NCBI GenBank assembly: GCA_964589725.1
Contig: CAZPUJ010000439.1
Location: 1-22,586, forward strand
From: CAYSHJ01 sp964589725
GTDB lineage: Bacteria; Planctomycetota; Planctomycetia; Planctomycetales; Planctomycetaceae
Direction of reading: 5' to 3'
DNA length: 22,586 bases
This document shows positions 1 through 8,325 of the stretch, one piece after another; the first letter of the stretch is position 1; each line of letters opens with the position of its first letter. The notes beneath the pieces are model-generated. The model was not told the DNA's origin, ran no database searches, and saw only the letters and a list, made by a program, of their open reading frames with translations. The translations under genes and the position numbers were made by a program.

Positions 1-1
1 A

Positions 2-658
2 CGACAAGGACTGTTCACCGCGATGGATCGTTTTGATCAAGACGCCTTCGAGTTCGTCGCGGGCGCTCGTGCTCGCAGAGCATTCGACATCAATCAAGAA
101 GACCCGAGGTTGCGCGATCGGTACGGGCGACACAATTGGGGACAAAGCACTCTGTTGGCGCGGCGGCTTGTCGAGGCCGGCTCCACATTCGTCACAGTGC
201 ATTACGGCGGATGGGACCATCACTGGGATTTGCGAGCGGGCATGGAGACCTATCTGCCGATCGTCGACTCCGCCGTCTCGACACTGTTGATGGACCTCGA
301 CGAACGCGGGATGCTCGACTCGACCCTCGTGATTTTGTGTGGTGAATTCAGTCGCACTCCGAAAATGAACGACGGCGGCAACGGCGGCGCTCCCGGAAGC
401 ATGGGCACACCTGGCCGAGATCACTGGGGCAATTCAATGTTCTGCCTGCTGGCCGGGGGCGGTGTGAAGAACGGACAGATCGTCGGCTCGACGGACAAAA
501 ACGGCTATCGCCCGGCGACTCGGCCCATTCGGCCCGAGCACATCCACACGACGATCTATCACTGCCTCGGAGTCGACCCGCACCTGCACCTGCTCGACCA
601 TTCCGGCCGCCCGGTCCCGGTGATCGAAGACCCGACGCCGATTCACGAACTGGTCTAG
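2..658 (+). CDS. DUF1501 family protein, C-terminal part (5' end outside window)
   Basis: The frame is open from the window edge, so only the last 218 or so residues are present. The sequence carries hallmarks of DUF1501, an alkaline-phosphatase-fold family greatly expanded in planctomycetes: a RYGRHNWGQSTLLARRLVEAG stretch, a GGWDHH motif (WDHH at bases 212-223), the CGEFSRTPKMN block and a GRDHWG motif at about bases 413-430. Asp/His residues in such blocks are metal ligands in the superfamily. The end, with a hydrophobic segment then PIHELV, is typical of full-length members. Substrate and exact function are unknown for the family. In planctomycetes these genes often follow a PSD1/DUF1549 cytochrome-like gene, which would lie outside the window. 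Family assignment is firm; role is not. Confidence 0.93.
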   Translation, partial: RQGLFTAMDRFDQDAFEFVAGARARRAFDINQEDPRLRDRYGRHNWGQSTLLARRLVEAGSTFVTVHYGGWDHHWDLRAGMETYLPIVDSAVSTLLMDLDERGMLDSTLVILCGEFSRTPKMNDGGNGGAPGSMGTPGRDHWGNSMFCLLAGGGVKNGQIVGSTDKNGYRPATRPIRPEHIHTTIYHCLGVDPHLHLLDHSGRPVPVIEDPTPIHELV

Positions 659-690
659 TTCAAATTCAACTGCGGATACTGCGTTGACCT

Positions 691-747
691 TGCCGATGAT
701 GAGGGTCGTATCGGCATCTGCTTCATTTGCTGAGCGAGTTCTCAGCA
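691..747. terminator. Two consecutive short hairpins downstream of the DUF1501 gene
   Basis: TGCCGAT (691-697) pairs with ATCGGCA (710-716) around a 12-base loop. Eleven bases later TGCTGAG (728-734) pairs perfectly with CTCAGCA (741-747) around a 6-base loop. No proper T-tract follows, only GATTT, so a Rho-independent terminator is possible but unproven. The position, just after one gene and 38 bases before the next start, fits a transcription boundary. Confidence 0.35.
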
Positions 748-784
748 GATTTGGCAAACCACATAGGCTAGTGAAAGGTCACGC

Positions 785-1774
785 ATGCCACGACGAACTG
801 GGATCGGGGGGATCGTCTGCGCTTTGGCAGTGTGGCTGCTTGGCAATGGGCCGTGTCCGGCCGACGAGCCAAATCCGCCGTTGAAGGTCGACGCCGTCAG
901 TGGCGGCAGTTCGACGGCAGCGATGCGGAAGAAGGCAGTGTCCGAATTACCTCTGGACAAGATCGCGGCCGACTTCCGGACGCAGGTCGACGATTTGCTG
1001 AAAAATGTCAGCTTGTATCACCGCCTGCCGACGTTGCGCTTCGTCTCGGAGGCCGATGTCTATCAGTTCTTCATTGCGCATCCGGACGTCGCCGTCAGCA
1101 TTTGGCGAGTCATGGACATCTCCAGCTTTGAGTTGTGGCAGATCGGTCCGACCGGTTACGAAGCCGACTCAAACGACGGCTCGACGGGAGCCATTGAGGT
1201 TTTGCACTCGTCATCCGACCGGCATCTCGTGCTGTGCCACGGCTCGTTCAAGAGCCCGCTGCTTCCAAAGCCGATCCAGGCGAAGGCCTTGTTGCACTTA
1301 CAGCCGACGTTCAAAAAAAACGACGACGGCCAAACGCTCGTGACACATACGCTGGACTTGTTCGTGTCGTTCCCGTCACAGCCGGTGGACATCACGGCAA
1401 AGCTGATCTCGCCGGTCAGCCACGCGATGGCGGATCGTAACTTTCGTGAAGTCAGCTTGTGGTGCGCGATGATGAACGTCGCCATGTGCCAACAGCCGGG
1501 TTGGGTCGAGCAAGTCGCCAACAAAATGGAAGGCGTGCTCGAAATGCGTCGCGGCCAACTGTTGAAACTGGCCGCTCAGACCTTCGTCACGAATCGTAAG
1601 CGGCAGTTGGAGCAACAGACGGGATCTCGCGAAGTGTCGCTCGAACAAGTCATGGCCGCGCTGCGCAAGTCCGCTCGGGAAGGAACAGCCGACTCCAAGA
1701 ATGGAACGATTCAAGTGTCTGCCGAACAGTCGACTGAGAGTTCGCCCATCGAAACAGCCGCCGGCAAAAAGTAG
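785..1774 (+). CDS. Secreted protein of unknown function
   Basis: This encodes 329 residues. The ATG at 785 is preceded by GAAAGG at suitable spacing. Residues 1-26 look like a signal peptide: basic MPRRTG, a hydrophobic IVCALAVWLLGN core, and a likely cleavage near PCPADEP. The mature part holds a mixed alpha/beta region (about 45-235). A charged helical stretch (about 240-290) follows, and the C-terminus (about 293-329) is polar and low in complexity. I recognise no catalytic motif or known domain. It probably acts in the periplasm or outside the cell. It is followed by a convergent gene, so it is likely monocistronic or the last gene of its unit. Confidence 0.8.
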   Translation: MPRRTGIGGIVCALAVWLLGNGPCPADEPNPPLKVDAVSGGSSTAAMRKKAVSELPLDKIAADFRTQVDDLLKNVSLYHRLPTLRFVSEADVYQFFIAHPDVAVSIWRVMDISSFELWQIGPTGYEADSNDGSTGAIEVLHSSSDRHLVLCHGSFKSPLLPKPIQAKALLHLQPTFKKNDDGQTLVTHTLDLFVSFPSQPVDITAKLISPVSHAMADRNFREVSLWCAMMNVAMCQQPGWVEQVANKMEGVLEMRRGQLLKLAAQTFVTNRKRQLEQQTGSREVSLEQVMAALRKSAREGTADSKNGTIQVSAEQSTESSPIETAAGKK

Positions 1775-1868
1775 CCGTTCGCTCAGTCCGCCACGGTGGC
1801 AAGCCGCTCGTCAATGTCGGCGTGGTACGAAAAGACGATTGGCGTGATCGCCTGCGCGACTACCGACA

Positions 1869-2183
1869 TTACGCCGTTTCCGCAGCGTGCAGGCGTGACT
1901 GAATCGCTTGCAGCAGTGTCGTCCGCAAGATCGACGTTAGGTTTCGAACCCGAATGTGTTGGCGAAACCAGGCTTCACCGCGCTCTTCAATCAAGACGGC
2001 AAACAATTCATCCGCCAGCGAATCGCTGATGGTGCGGACCCCGGCGAAATCAAAATCGACGGTCGAATCCGCTCCGCGCGAGTCGATGACCGCTACGACT
2101 TCTTGGCGCAGAATGGCCGCTTGGTGGCGGCTGGAAATGTCAGTCCCAAGACGGTCCCGAAGAACGATGAGTTGCGTTGTCAT
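1869..2183 (-). CDS. STAS-like domain protein (DUF4325 type)
   Basis: A 104-residue protein with the pattern of the DUF4325 STAS-like family: a beta strand and loop VDFDFAGVRTISDSLADEL at residues 42-60, where STAS domains carry their regulatory Ser/Thr, then a helix and a strand HIRVRNL. Its ATG overlaps the stop of the upstream gene as ATGA (2180-2183), so the two are almost certainly co-translated. DUF4325 proteins are commonly paired with GHKL/HATPase partners, by analogy with anti-sigma-factor antagonist (SpoIIAA) and kinase (SpoIIAB) pairs. A switch partner of the upstream protein is therefore the best guess. Domain assignment is from motif pattern only. Confidence 0.72.
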   Translation of the reverse strand: MTTQLIVLRDRLGTDISSRHQAAILRQEVVAVIDSRGADSTVDFDFAGVRTISDSLADELFAVLIEERGEAWFRQHIRVRNLTSILRTTLLQAIQSRLHAAETA

Positions 2184-2950
2184 AAGCCGAGTCTCCTTCC
2201 GAGCTCTTCGATTTCCGAATGTTCGGGTTGCTCAGCTTCACATGCCTCATGCACCCTGTTGTCGTGAAGTTCGGCCACGACCTTGCTGAACTCCTGAACC
2301 GAATTGGGAGAGGATTTGGCAAGCTGATGATGAATCAAGTCGCCGATGACCGCGTTGCAACGATCGACTTCGGCATGAGAAGACAGCCTCGCGAGTTTCG
2401 AGTAAGTCCGCCCTTCGAGGCCGCCTCGTTGCGGGAACCGATACGTCCCTTCCAACACATCTTTCAAACCCGTGGTCCGGGCGTATTGGTCAGCATCGGA
2501 AGAGAAAACAACGTTTCTAAGTTGTCCCTGAAACTGTGGACTCACGGTCCCGGCAGCGCGAAGCACGGATTGAATCGGCGTGACAAAAGGAACGCTCGAG
2601 GGAGTGACACCGCGAGACTGCTTGAGCAACTTCAGACAGGATTGCGCGGCTTGGTAGTGCATTGAATGATAAAGCGAATCCACAAGGTTGGCCGACCACG
2701 TCCAGATCGTACTCGGATCGTTTCTGATCGCAAGAAAGCCGAGTGTTGCCGCCGTCCCAAGAGATTGCAGCCGGCATGAGGTACTCTGAGGTGGACGAAC
2801 CCAATCTGTCGCGCCGGCTCGCCAGTATCGATGAAAGTGTGTGAGGGCGCCGCTGCTAGGGAAAACGAGCCTTTGATGTCGCGGGGTTTTCTGAATCTGC
2901 CGCATGTGCCGAGGGCATCCGATCGATCTGCGGGCGATCTGGCACATCAT
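2180..2950 (-). CDS. Putative GHKL/HATPase partner, apparently truncated after the N-box
   Basis: This encodes 256 residues. The central part (about 110-215) is a conserved-looking region of the kind that precedes the ATPase in DUF4325-associated proteins. It includes VTPIQSVLRAAGTVSPQF and RGGLEGRTYSKLARLSS. At 224-236, VVAELHDNRVHEA resembles the ATP-binding N-box of GHKL ATPases (ELxxNxxxH). The protein then ends at residue 256, with no DxGxG (G1) or GxGxG (G2) box. A usual HATPase needs about 80 more residues, so this copy is either truncated or a short variant. The start is uncertain. The ATG at 2950, or the next codon, has a weak purine-rich AGAAGAG upstream, and an ATG at 2905 is also possible. 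It lies upstream of and overlaps the STAS-like gene, and is divergent from the coiled-coil operon. Confidence 0.6.
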   Translation of the reverse strand: MMCQIARRSIGCPRHMRQIQKTPRHQRLVFPSSGALTHFHRYWRAGATDWVRPPQSTSCRLQSLGTAATLGFLAIRNDPSTIWTWSANLVDSLYHSMHYQAAQSCLKLLKQSRGVTPSSVPFVTPIQSVLRAAGTVSPQFQGQLRNVVFSSDADQYARTTGLKDVLEGTYRFPQRGGLEGRTYSKLARLSSHAEVDRCNAVIGDLIHHQLAKSSPNSVQEFSKVVAELHDNRVHEACEAEQPEHSEIEELGRRLGL

Positions 2951-3038
2951 GGACTATCTCTTCTCACGTTTGATTACACTGCGCGTTTGGGAGTGGCCGA
3001 TTATCGGGCGTCCGGGCTGGCACGAACGGAGAGCGATT

Positions 3039-4382
3039 ATGGAACTGAAACCAGTTCAAAACGCAGATCATGTCTGGCGCGGCAAGACCACGGGATCACA
3101 GTGGCGGTTTGGAACGCTGCTCGTCATCGCATGTCTGGCTGTTATGGGCGGGCAGTTTTGGGGCCTTCGACAGATCTCGGCCTTGGATGAACAGCAACGC
3201 CGCTGGAATGTGGACCAGAAGCAACGAGAAGATGAAAGTCGCAATTTGCAACACAAGCTGAAAGACTTGAAAGAAGAATTCAGCAACAAGGACGTACTTC
3301 AGAAAACGACCGATGCTGCGTTGGGGCACGCGGAACAGGAACGAGATCGCTTGCTCGCTCAAGAGGCGAAGGCCAGAAAGGGGTTGGAGCTGACTCGGAA
3401 GGCCGAGGCCGACACGGCGACCGCCCGGCAATCGGCGTTTCAGGAAGCTCAGGCAGCAGTGGCCGAGAAAAAAGCGGCCGAGGCCCGCACCAGCGAACTG
3501 GCGGCGCGGGAAGCGAATCTGAAAACGGAAGTGGCTCGGTTGCATTCGCAGCAGGAACAACTGGCGAAATCTCTGACGAATGACAAAGCGGCAGCGGCTA
3601 AGTTGACAGTTGATCTCACGGCTGAGAGGAAGCAACTCGCGGATGTCGAAAAGCAAGTGGCTGTCGCACGGACTCAGGTCAGCGAGTTGCAAGCCTCCGT
3701 CACCAAGAGCAACACCGACTTGCAGGCGGCGATTGCCGAGCAGGGTAAGGCCATTCGCAACCGCGAGTCGTTGCTCGCTGATGTCACGGTGGCTGAGCAG
3801 CGGATTGCCGCCGCAAAGAAGGCTGAGCAAGCATTGCTTGCCTCGAACAAGGAGCTTGAAAAAGCCAAACAGCAGATGGCGACGGACGAGGCGGCGATCG
3901 CACGTCTCAAAACGGAACGGACTCAGCTTGCGAAGACTGCGGCCGAAGAAAAGGCCGCGACAGCCACGGTGGTCGAGGATCACACGACTGCGAAGCAGCA
4001 GTTGGCGGACACGAAGAAGCAGGTTGAGGAATTCCAAGCGAAGCAAAAAACTCAGCAAGCCGAGCTAACGAAAAGTGCAGCGGACTTGATCCCAGCACTT
4101 AACATGCTCGAAGAGGTACGGCGAACTCAAAAGACAATCAAGGACGATGTCGCCACAGCCACGCAACAACTTGCAACGGTGAAGAAGGAAATCGACGCGA
4201 AGACGGCGGAATTGGCCGTCATTCTGAAGAAGATTGCGGACGCCAAAGAGAGCGAAAAGCAATCCGATGGAACCAAGTCGGAGAAGCCGGAGGCCAAGGA
4301 GTCGGACAAGAAGTCCACGGACGCCAAGGATGCTGACAAGTCTGAGTCATCACCAGAAGCGGACGGAAAGACCTCGAAGTGA
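3039..4382 (+). CDS. Membrane-anchored long coiled-coil protein
   Basis: This encodes 447 residues from the ATG at 3039, which has GGAGA six bases upstream. The frame stays open to an ATG at 2904, but those starts lack a ribosome-binding site. One transmembrane segment lies at about 24-43 (FGTLLVIACLAVMGGQFWGL). From about 50 to 410 it is an almost unbroken Ala/Lys/Glu/Gln-rich heptad coiled coil. The end (about 410-447) is a disordered Lys/Glu/Asp/Ser-rich tail. Basic residues precede the membrane segment, so the coil might face the periplasm. No enzymatic motif is seen. It is the first gene of a tightly coupled operon: its TGA overlaps the GTG start of the AAA+ gene. A scaffold or sensor role in the complex is inferred. 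Coiled-coil composition makes homology searches unreliable. Confidence 0.85.
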   Translation: MELKPVQNADHVWRGKTTGSQWRFGTLLVIACLAVMGGQFWGLRQISALDEQQRRWNVDQKQREDESRNLQHKLKDLKEEFSNKDVLQKTTDAALGHAEQERDRLLAQEAKARKGLELTRKAEADTATARQSAFQEAQAAVAEKKAAEARTSELAAREANLKTEVARLHSQQEQLAKSLTNDKAAAAKLTVDLTAERKQLADVEKQVAVARTQVSELQASVTKSNTDLQAAIAEQGKAIRNRESLLADVTVAEQRIAAAKKAEQALLASNKELEKAKQQMATDEAAIARLKTERTQLAKTAAEEKAATATVVEDHTTAKQQLADTKKQVEEFQAKQKTQQAELTKSAADLIPALNMLEEVRRTQKTIKDDVATATQQLATVKKEIDAKTAELAVILKKIADAKESEKQSDGTKSEKPEAKESDKKSTDAKDADKSESSPEADGKTSK

Positions 4383-6589
4383 ACGACCTCCTGATTCCGT
4401 ATTTGGTCTCGATGAGTGTGTCGCTGTTCCTGCTTGGGGCGGCGGTGTTCCTGCTTTTCGAGTTGCGACGACGCATCGAGACGTTCAAAGAGCACGAGTC
4501 TCGGCTGCCTGACGCCTGCCGACTTCCGGGCCTGACGGCGGAAGTTAGTCGGCTCACCGAAGAACGTAACGCCTTCCAAAAGGACATCGACAACGCGCGT
4601 AGCGTGATCGCACGTCAGAAGGCCGTCGAGCAATGGTTGGATCAAAACCTCGTCACCTACGAGCGTGCCAGCCGTGAGTTGCCTGCATTGAGTGCTGAGT
4701 TCGAGTCGCTCACAAAGCAACGGGATACCGTGCGCGACCAGTGCGAACAACTCCGCGAGGAATCGCGACAGCTTCATCAAGACACCGCGCCATATCGACT
4801 GCTCATCGAACGCAAACAGCAGGCCGAGAAATGGCTCAATGAAAACCAAGCTCGCTATGAGAAGGTCCAACGCGAGCTGCCTCTGCTCAACGACCAGTTC
4901 GAGACCTTACAGGCGAATCTGCTTGACCTGCGGAAGAAGCGGGATGAGATCGTTCTGGAAGAGAAGCAAGCGGAGCAGCAACGCAAATGGTTGCTTGACG
5001 AGAATCGGCGACTCAACGGAGTCATCACCGGACAGGTGGCCGAACAACAGAAGCTGCAATCCGAGACAAGCACGTTGCAGGCAACTCTGACTGGCCTCAT
5101 GGAGCAAATCGCAACTCAAACGGTACAGCGAGACCTCGCCGAGAAACTCCTGGTGGATGTCGAAGCCGACTTGAAGACAAAGAAAAAGGATCTTGAGCGC
5201 GTTCAACACGAACATGCTGAGATAAAGGCCGAGTGGGAGACGAAGTTCGCCGAGTTGGGAGGAATGAAGAAGCAATTGCAGGACGTGAACCGACTGCTGG
5301 AAGCAGCGGAGAAGCGTTGGACTCAGATTGCACCGACGGTGGGCGTGAGCGATGAAGACCGTCTGGCCGAGTTGTGGAAGCCGGCGATCGCGAGGAAGGC
5401 ATTCACGACACCATCGAAAGATGACGAGCAAGCGAGCCTCAGCCGCACGTCGAATTACCTTGAGCAACTCGGCATTCAGTTTCATGAGCGAGTGCTGCAT
5501 GCGTTCCACACGTCGCTCAAAGTGGCAGAGATGTCGCCGTTGGTTGTGCTGGCTGGCATCAGCGGTACGGGAAAGAGCGAGCTGCCACGTCGGTACGCGG
5601 AAGGCATGGGCTTACATTTTCTCAGCCTTGCGGTGCAGCCGCGTTGGGACAGTCCACAGGACATGTTCGGGTTCTTCAATTTTCTGGAGAACCGCTATCG
5701 CGCGACGGAGTTGGGCCGGGCGCTCGTGCAGATGGATCGCTTCTTTGATGCTCCTGAGCGTGGTTGGACTTTCCCGAAGGAATGGCGAGACGAGAACCTC
5801 TGCAATCGCATGTTGCTCGTGCTGCTCGACGAGATGAACTTGGCACGAGTCGAATACTACTTCAGCGAATTCCTCAGCCGTCTGGAGATTCGGCGTGGCA
5901 TCGCGTCCGAGAATCCCCATGAACGCCGCAAGGCCGAGATCGCCTTGGAAGTCGGCTTACAGTCGCTCAAGCGAGAGAATGGTCAGGTGCAGGTCCAGCA
6001 GCAGCCCACGCTGCAACTCTTTGTGGATCGAAACGTCCTGTTTGTCGGCACGATGAATGAAGACGAGACAACGCAGACGTTGTCCGACAAGGTCGTCGAT
6101 CGCGCGAACGTGCTGCGATTCGGCCGACCGTTCAAGCTGCGACCGGGGGCCGTGCAGAATCCGCCCAAGCCGACAGATAAGTGGCTGCCTTATGAATCCT
6201 GGAAGTCATGGACTCGCGACTCGGAGAAACTCGATAGCCACATTCGCGCTGAAGTCTCCGGTTGGATTCAGGAGTTGAATCAGGCGATGCAGTCGATCGG
6301 GAGGCCGTTCGCGCATCGCACGTTTGCATCGATGTTGGCGTACATCGCGAACTATCCTGACCCTTCGGCCTACAAGCTGGCGATGGCCGATCAGATCGAA
6401 CAGAAGTTACTTCCAAAGTTTCGCGGGCTTGATCCGCAAGAGTCTTCTGCACGGCAGGCGCTCGGCACCATCCAAGCAATTCTTGGCAAGCTGGGGGACG
6501 AGCCGTTGATTGACGCGCTACGCGAGTCGCAGAAGCAAAGCGAGCACCAATTTGCCTGGCTCGGAGTCGATCGACTAGGAGCGTCATGA
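4379..6589 (+). CDS. Membrane-anchored coiled coil fused to a McrB-type AAA+ ATPase
   Basis: This encodes 736 residues, starting with GTG at 4379 inside the stop of the previous gene. A transmembrane helix is at about 5-28, followed by RRR, which predicts a cytoplasmic C-terminus. A coiled coil runs from about 35 to 315 and contains a repeat unit of about 66 residues. The AAA+ domain starts near 385. Walker A is GISGTGKS (393-400), Walker B is LLVLLDEMNLAR (479-490), sensor 1 is GTMNEDETT (557-565), and the DKVVDRANVLRF segment near 571-581 may hold the arginine finger. The blocks LAVQPRWDSPQDMFGFFNF and DEMNLARVEYYFSEFLS are typical of McrB-like AAA ATPases that work with DUF2357/McrC-like partners, and such a partner is the next gene (ATGA overlap). 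It probably powers movement or remodelling of a DNA or protein substrate at the membrane. All core ATPase motifs look intact. Confidence 0.9.
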   Translation: MNDLLIPYLVSMSVSLFLLGAAVFLLFELRRRIETFKEHESRLPDACRLPGLTAEVSRLTEERNAFQKDIDNARSVIARQKAVEQWLDQNLVTYERASRELPALSAEFESLTKQRDTVRDQCEQLREESRQLHQDTAPYRLLIERKQQAEKWLNENQARYEKVQRELPLLNDQFETLQANLLDLRKKRDEIVLEEKQAEQQRKWLLDENRRLNGVITGQVAEQQKLQSETSTLQATLTGLMEQIATQTVQRDLAEKLLVDVEADLKTKKKDLERVQHEHAEIKAEWETKFAELGGMKKQLQDVNRLLEAAEKRWTQIAPTVGVSDEDRLAELWKPAIARKAFTTPSKDDEQASLSRTSNYLEQLGIQFHERVLHAFHTSLKVAEMSPLVVLAGISGTGKSELPRRYAEGMGLHFLSLAVQPRWDSPQDMFGFFNFLENRYRATELGRALVQMDRFFDAPERGWTFPKEWRDENLCNRMLLVLLDEMNLARVEYYFSEFLSRLEIRRGIASENPHERRKAEIALEVGLQSLKRENGQVQVQQQPTLQLFVDRNVLFVGTMNEDETTQTLSDKVVDRANVLRFGRPFKLRPGAVQNPPKPTDKWLPYESWKSWTRDSEKLDSHIRAEVSGWIQELNQAMQSIGRPFAHRTFASMLAYIANYPDPSAYKLAMADQIEQKLLPKFRGLDPQESSARQALGTIQAILGKLGDEPLIDALRESQKQSEHQFAWLGVDRLGAS

Positions 6590-8325
6590 GCGAGCCTTCG
6601 CCCAATGCGAAACCAATCGTTGTGGATGCGCCGTGGCTGCCGCACAGTGCTGGCGGCACGTCCGGCTCTATCTATCAGCCAGTCGCCTCGAACAAGCAGG
6701 CCACGTTTGTTTCCGATGGCGGTCGTCCTTGTGTTGTGGTTCCCGCATCGGTGACGAAAGTTTGGACGGATGCCAGCCCGGACGAACTGCCCTGCATTGG
6801 GGCATGGTGCGATGTCGACGGCCTGGAATGGAAGCGCTTTGAGCTGCCGATGTCCGGCATGGTGGCAGACGCTGCGAGCGGAGAGTGCGCGGAATTGTGC
6901 CGAGTGTTTTGGGCACCACGATCTCCGCACGACGATGATTGTTTGGTCGAGTTGCGTCGGCAGTTGCCGCGACTAGCTCGAAATGTAAACGACGATCGGC
7001 AAGCCGAAGTGTCGAATGGCTCAATCCCGATGCAAGCCTCAGCAGCCGTGGAAGACTTGATTGACCGACACATTGATTTGATCAATCACCTGTTTGAGAC
7101 CGTGCCCAAGGCGGTGGTGCAATCCGGTTCATGGCAAGGGAATCTCGGTGGCGTCACGATTCGCCGGATCGCGGATGTCGTTGCACAGTGGCACGCGGTC
7201 GGGCAGGCGGATGAGCCGCGTATGGCACTCATCGTCAAACTGGCGCGTGATCTGCCGGACGTGCTGGCGAAAACCTGTCGTCGTCCACGCCATGCGCTTC
7301 GGCGTGTGCGGCAATTCTCACCCTTGGGCCGCGTTCGAGAGGTCGATAGCGCGTGCTTGCGCTGGCTGGCTCGACAATCTGGTGCGACAGTCGCTCAAAA
7401 GGCCGGCATGAGACAGCAGGTGTTGGCGGTGGTGCGTGTTGAAGACATCGACACTCCCGAAAACCGCGTTGTCCGAGACCTGCTGGTCCGCGCGACTCAG
7501 GCATGTAACCGGTATCGTCGCGAGCATCACGCCGCACGGGGACACCCACGGGTTGCGGGCGTAACGCAATTCTGGCGGTTGCTGCGCGAGTTGTTCACGA
7601 CAACGGCGATGGCCGACGTGCAGCCTTTGGTCGGGATTCCGCAGCCGAACTATGTGCTGCAAATGGACCCGCGCTATGCCGTGCTCTGGGACGCTTGGCA
7701 GCAATTGGTTCGACAGCAAATGCTCGAAGACAGTGTCTGGCGTTGGCGACAGCGATTGTTTGCCGAGCATCTGCAACTCGGCTTGATGGCCGTCTTGCAT
7801 GAGCTGTCGGATGAGACCCGCACTCACGGGGGCGATGTGCTGCTGCAACTCGAACAAAACACGGGGCAGTTCGTCGATCCGCGAACGGCGTTGGGGCCGT
7901 GGTGGTTAAAGACGACGACGCCACTCAATCGGAACATTCGCATTGATCTCGTTCGCGGCGACCAGTTGGCCCGGCATCCACTGGTCCCAAAACCTCTCGC
8001 GGAACTGTGCCCCGGCATTGTCCTCGTAAAGCAAGTTGCCAATGAAACGCCGTGGCTCGCGGCATTTTGGACAATGCTGGATTTCGACATCGAACAGAGT
8101 CGGCTCGACGATCGAGTCATCAGCTTGACCGAGGCCAGCACGCGACTCGGTTCGCTAGGACCGCTGCGCGGCGTGATCATCCAGCCGGCGCTCTCGGCGT
8201 CAGGGAATGACGGTAACCAGATCGCCGAACTCGATAACTGCCGCGGCTTCCGGTTGCCGCTGCCGTTGTCGCTCGGATTCGCAGCGTTTCGAGATCAGGT
8301 GTCGTGGGCCTTGGGGATAACATGA
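6586..8325 (+). CDS. DUF2357 (McrC-like) domain protein
   Basis: A 579-residue protein whose ATG overlaps the AAA+ stop as ATGA. The N-terminal 110 residues look like a beta-rich domain. The centre (about 155-310) is helical and ends in VRVEDIDTPENRVVRDLL (282-299), the signature of DUF2357/McrC-like proteins. In that family this segment joins the AAA+ partner-binding region to a C-terminal domain. Residues 345-440 include NYVLQMDPRYAVLWDAWQQL and a helical block. I could not find a clear PD-(D/E)xK nuclease signature such as a spaced D and DxK, so nuclease activity cannot be claimed. It probably binds and stimulates the McrB-like ATPase encoded just upstream, as McrC does McrB. The next gene starts in its stop codon. 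Confidence 0.78.
   Translation: MSEPSPNAKPIVVDAPWLPHSAGGTSGSIYQPVASNKQATFVSDGGRPCVVVPASVTKVWTDASPDELPCIGAWCDVDGLEWKRFELPMSGMVADAASGECAELCRVFWAPRSPHDDDCLVELRRQLPRLARNVNDDRQAEVSNGSIPMQASAAVEDLIDRHIDLINHLFETVPKAVVQSGSWQGNLGGVTIRRIADVVAQWHAVGQADEPRMALIVKLARDLPDVLAKTCRRPRHALRRVRQFSPLGRVREVDSACLRWLARQSGATVAQKAGMRQQVLAVVRVEDIDTPENRVVRDLLVRATQACNRYRREHHAARGHPRVAGVTQFWRLLRELFTTTAMADVQPLVGIPQPNYVLQMDPRYAVLWDAWQQLVRQQMLEDSVWRWRQRLFAEHLQLGLMAVLHELSDETRTHGGDVLLQLEQNTGQFVDPRTALGPWWLKTTTPLNRNIRIDLVRGDQLARHPLVPKPLAELCPGIVLVKQVANETPWLAAFWTMLDFDIEQSRLDDRVISLTEASTRLGSLGPLRGVIIQPALSASGNDGNQIAELDNCRGFRLPLPLSLGFAAFRDQVSWALGIT

Noticed and set aside
2904..3038. Longer N-terminus for the first coiled-coil protein, starting at 2904 or 2949
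   Set aside because: No ribosome-binding site precedes those ATGs, while GGAGA precedes the ATG at 3039. The longer form would also overlap the divergent HATPase-like gene. Not excluded completely, since the extra residues look protein-like.
3096..4058. 320-codon minus-strand open frame opposite the coiled-coil gene
   Set aside because: It is a mirror of the repetitive Ala/Lys/Glu/Gln codons on the other strand. Its translation is Leu/Arg-rich low complexity without domain features.
3039..6589. Zorya-type ZorA/ZorB membrane pair
   Set aside because: There is one membrane helix per protein, no MotA/MotB-like segments and no peptidoglycan-binding domain. The AAA+ domain is McrB-type, which Zorya lacks.
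4379..8325. Ordinary McrBC type IV restriction system
   Set aside because: The ATPase lacks a DNA-reading N-terminal domain and has a membrane anchor. The partner shows the DUF2357 motif but no visible PD-(D/E)xK nuclease site. Two further coupled or adjacent genes are present.
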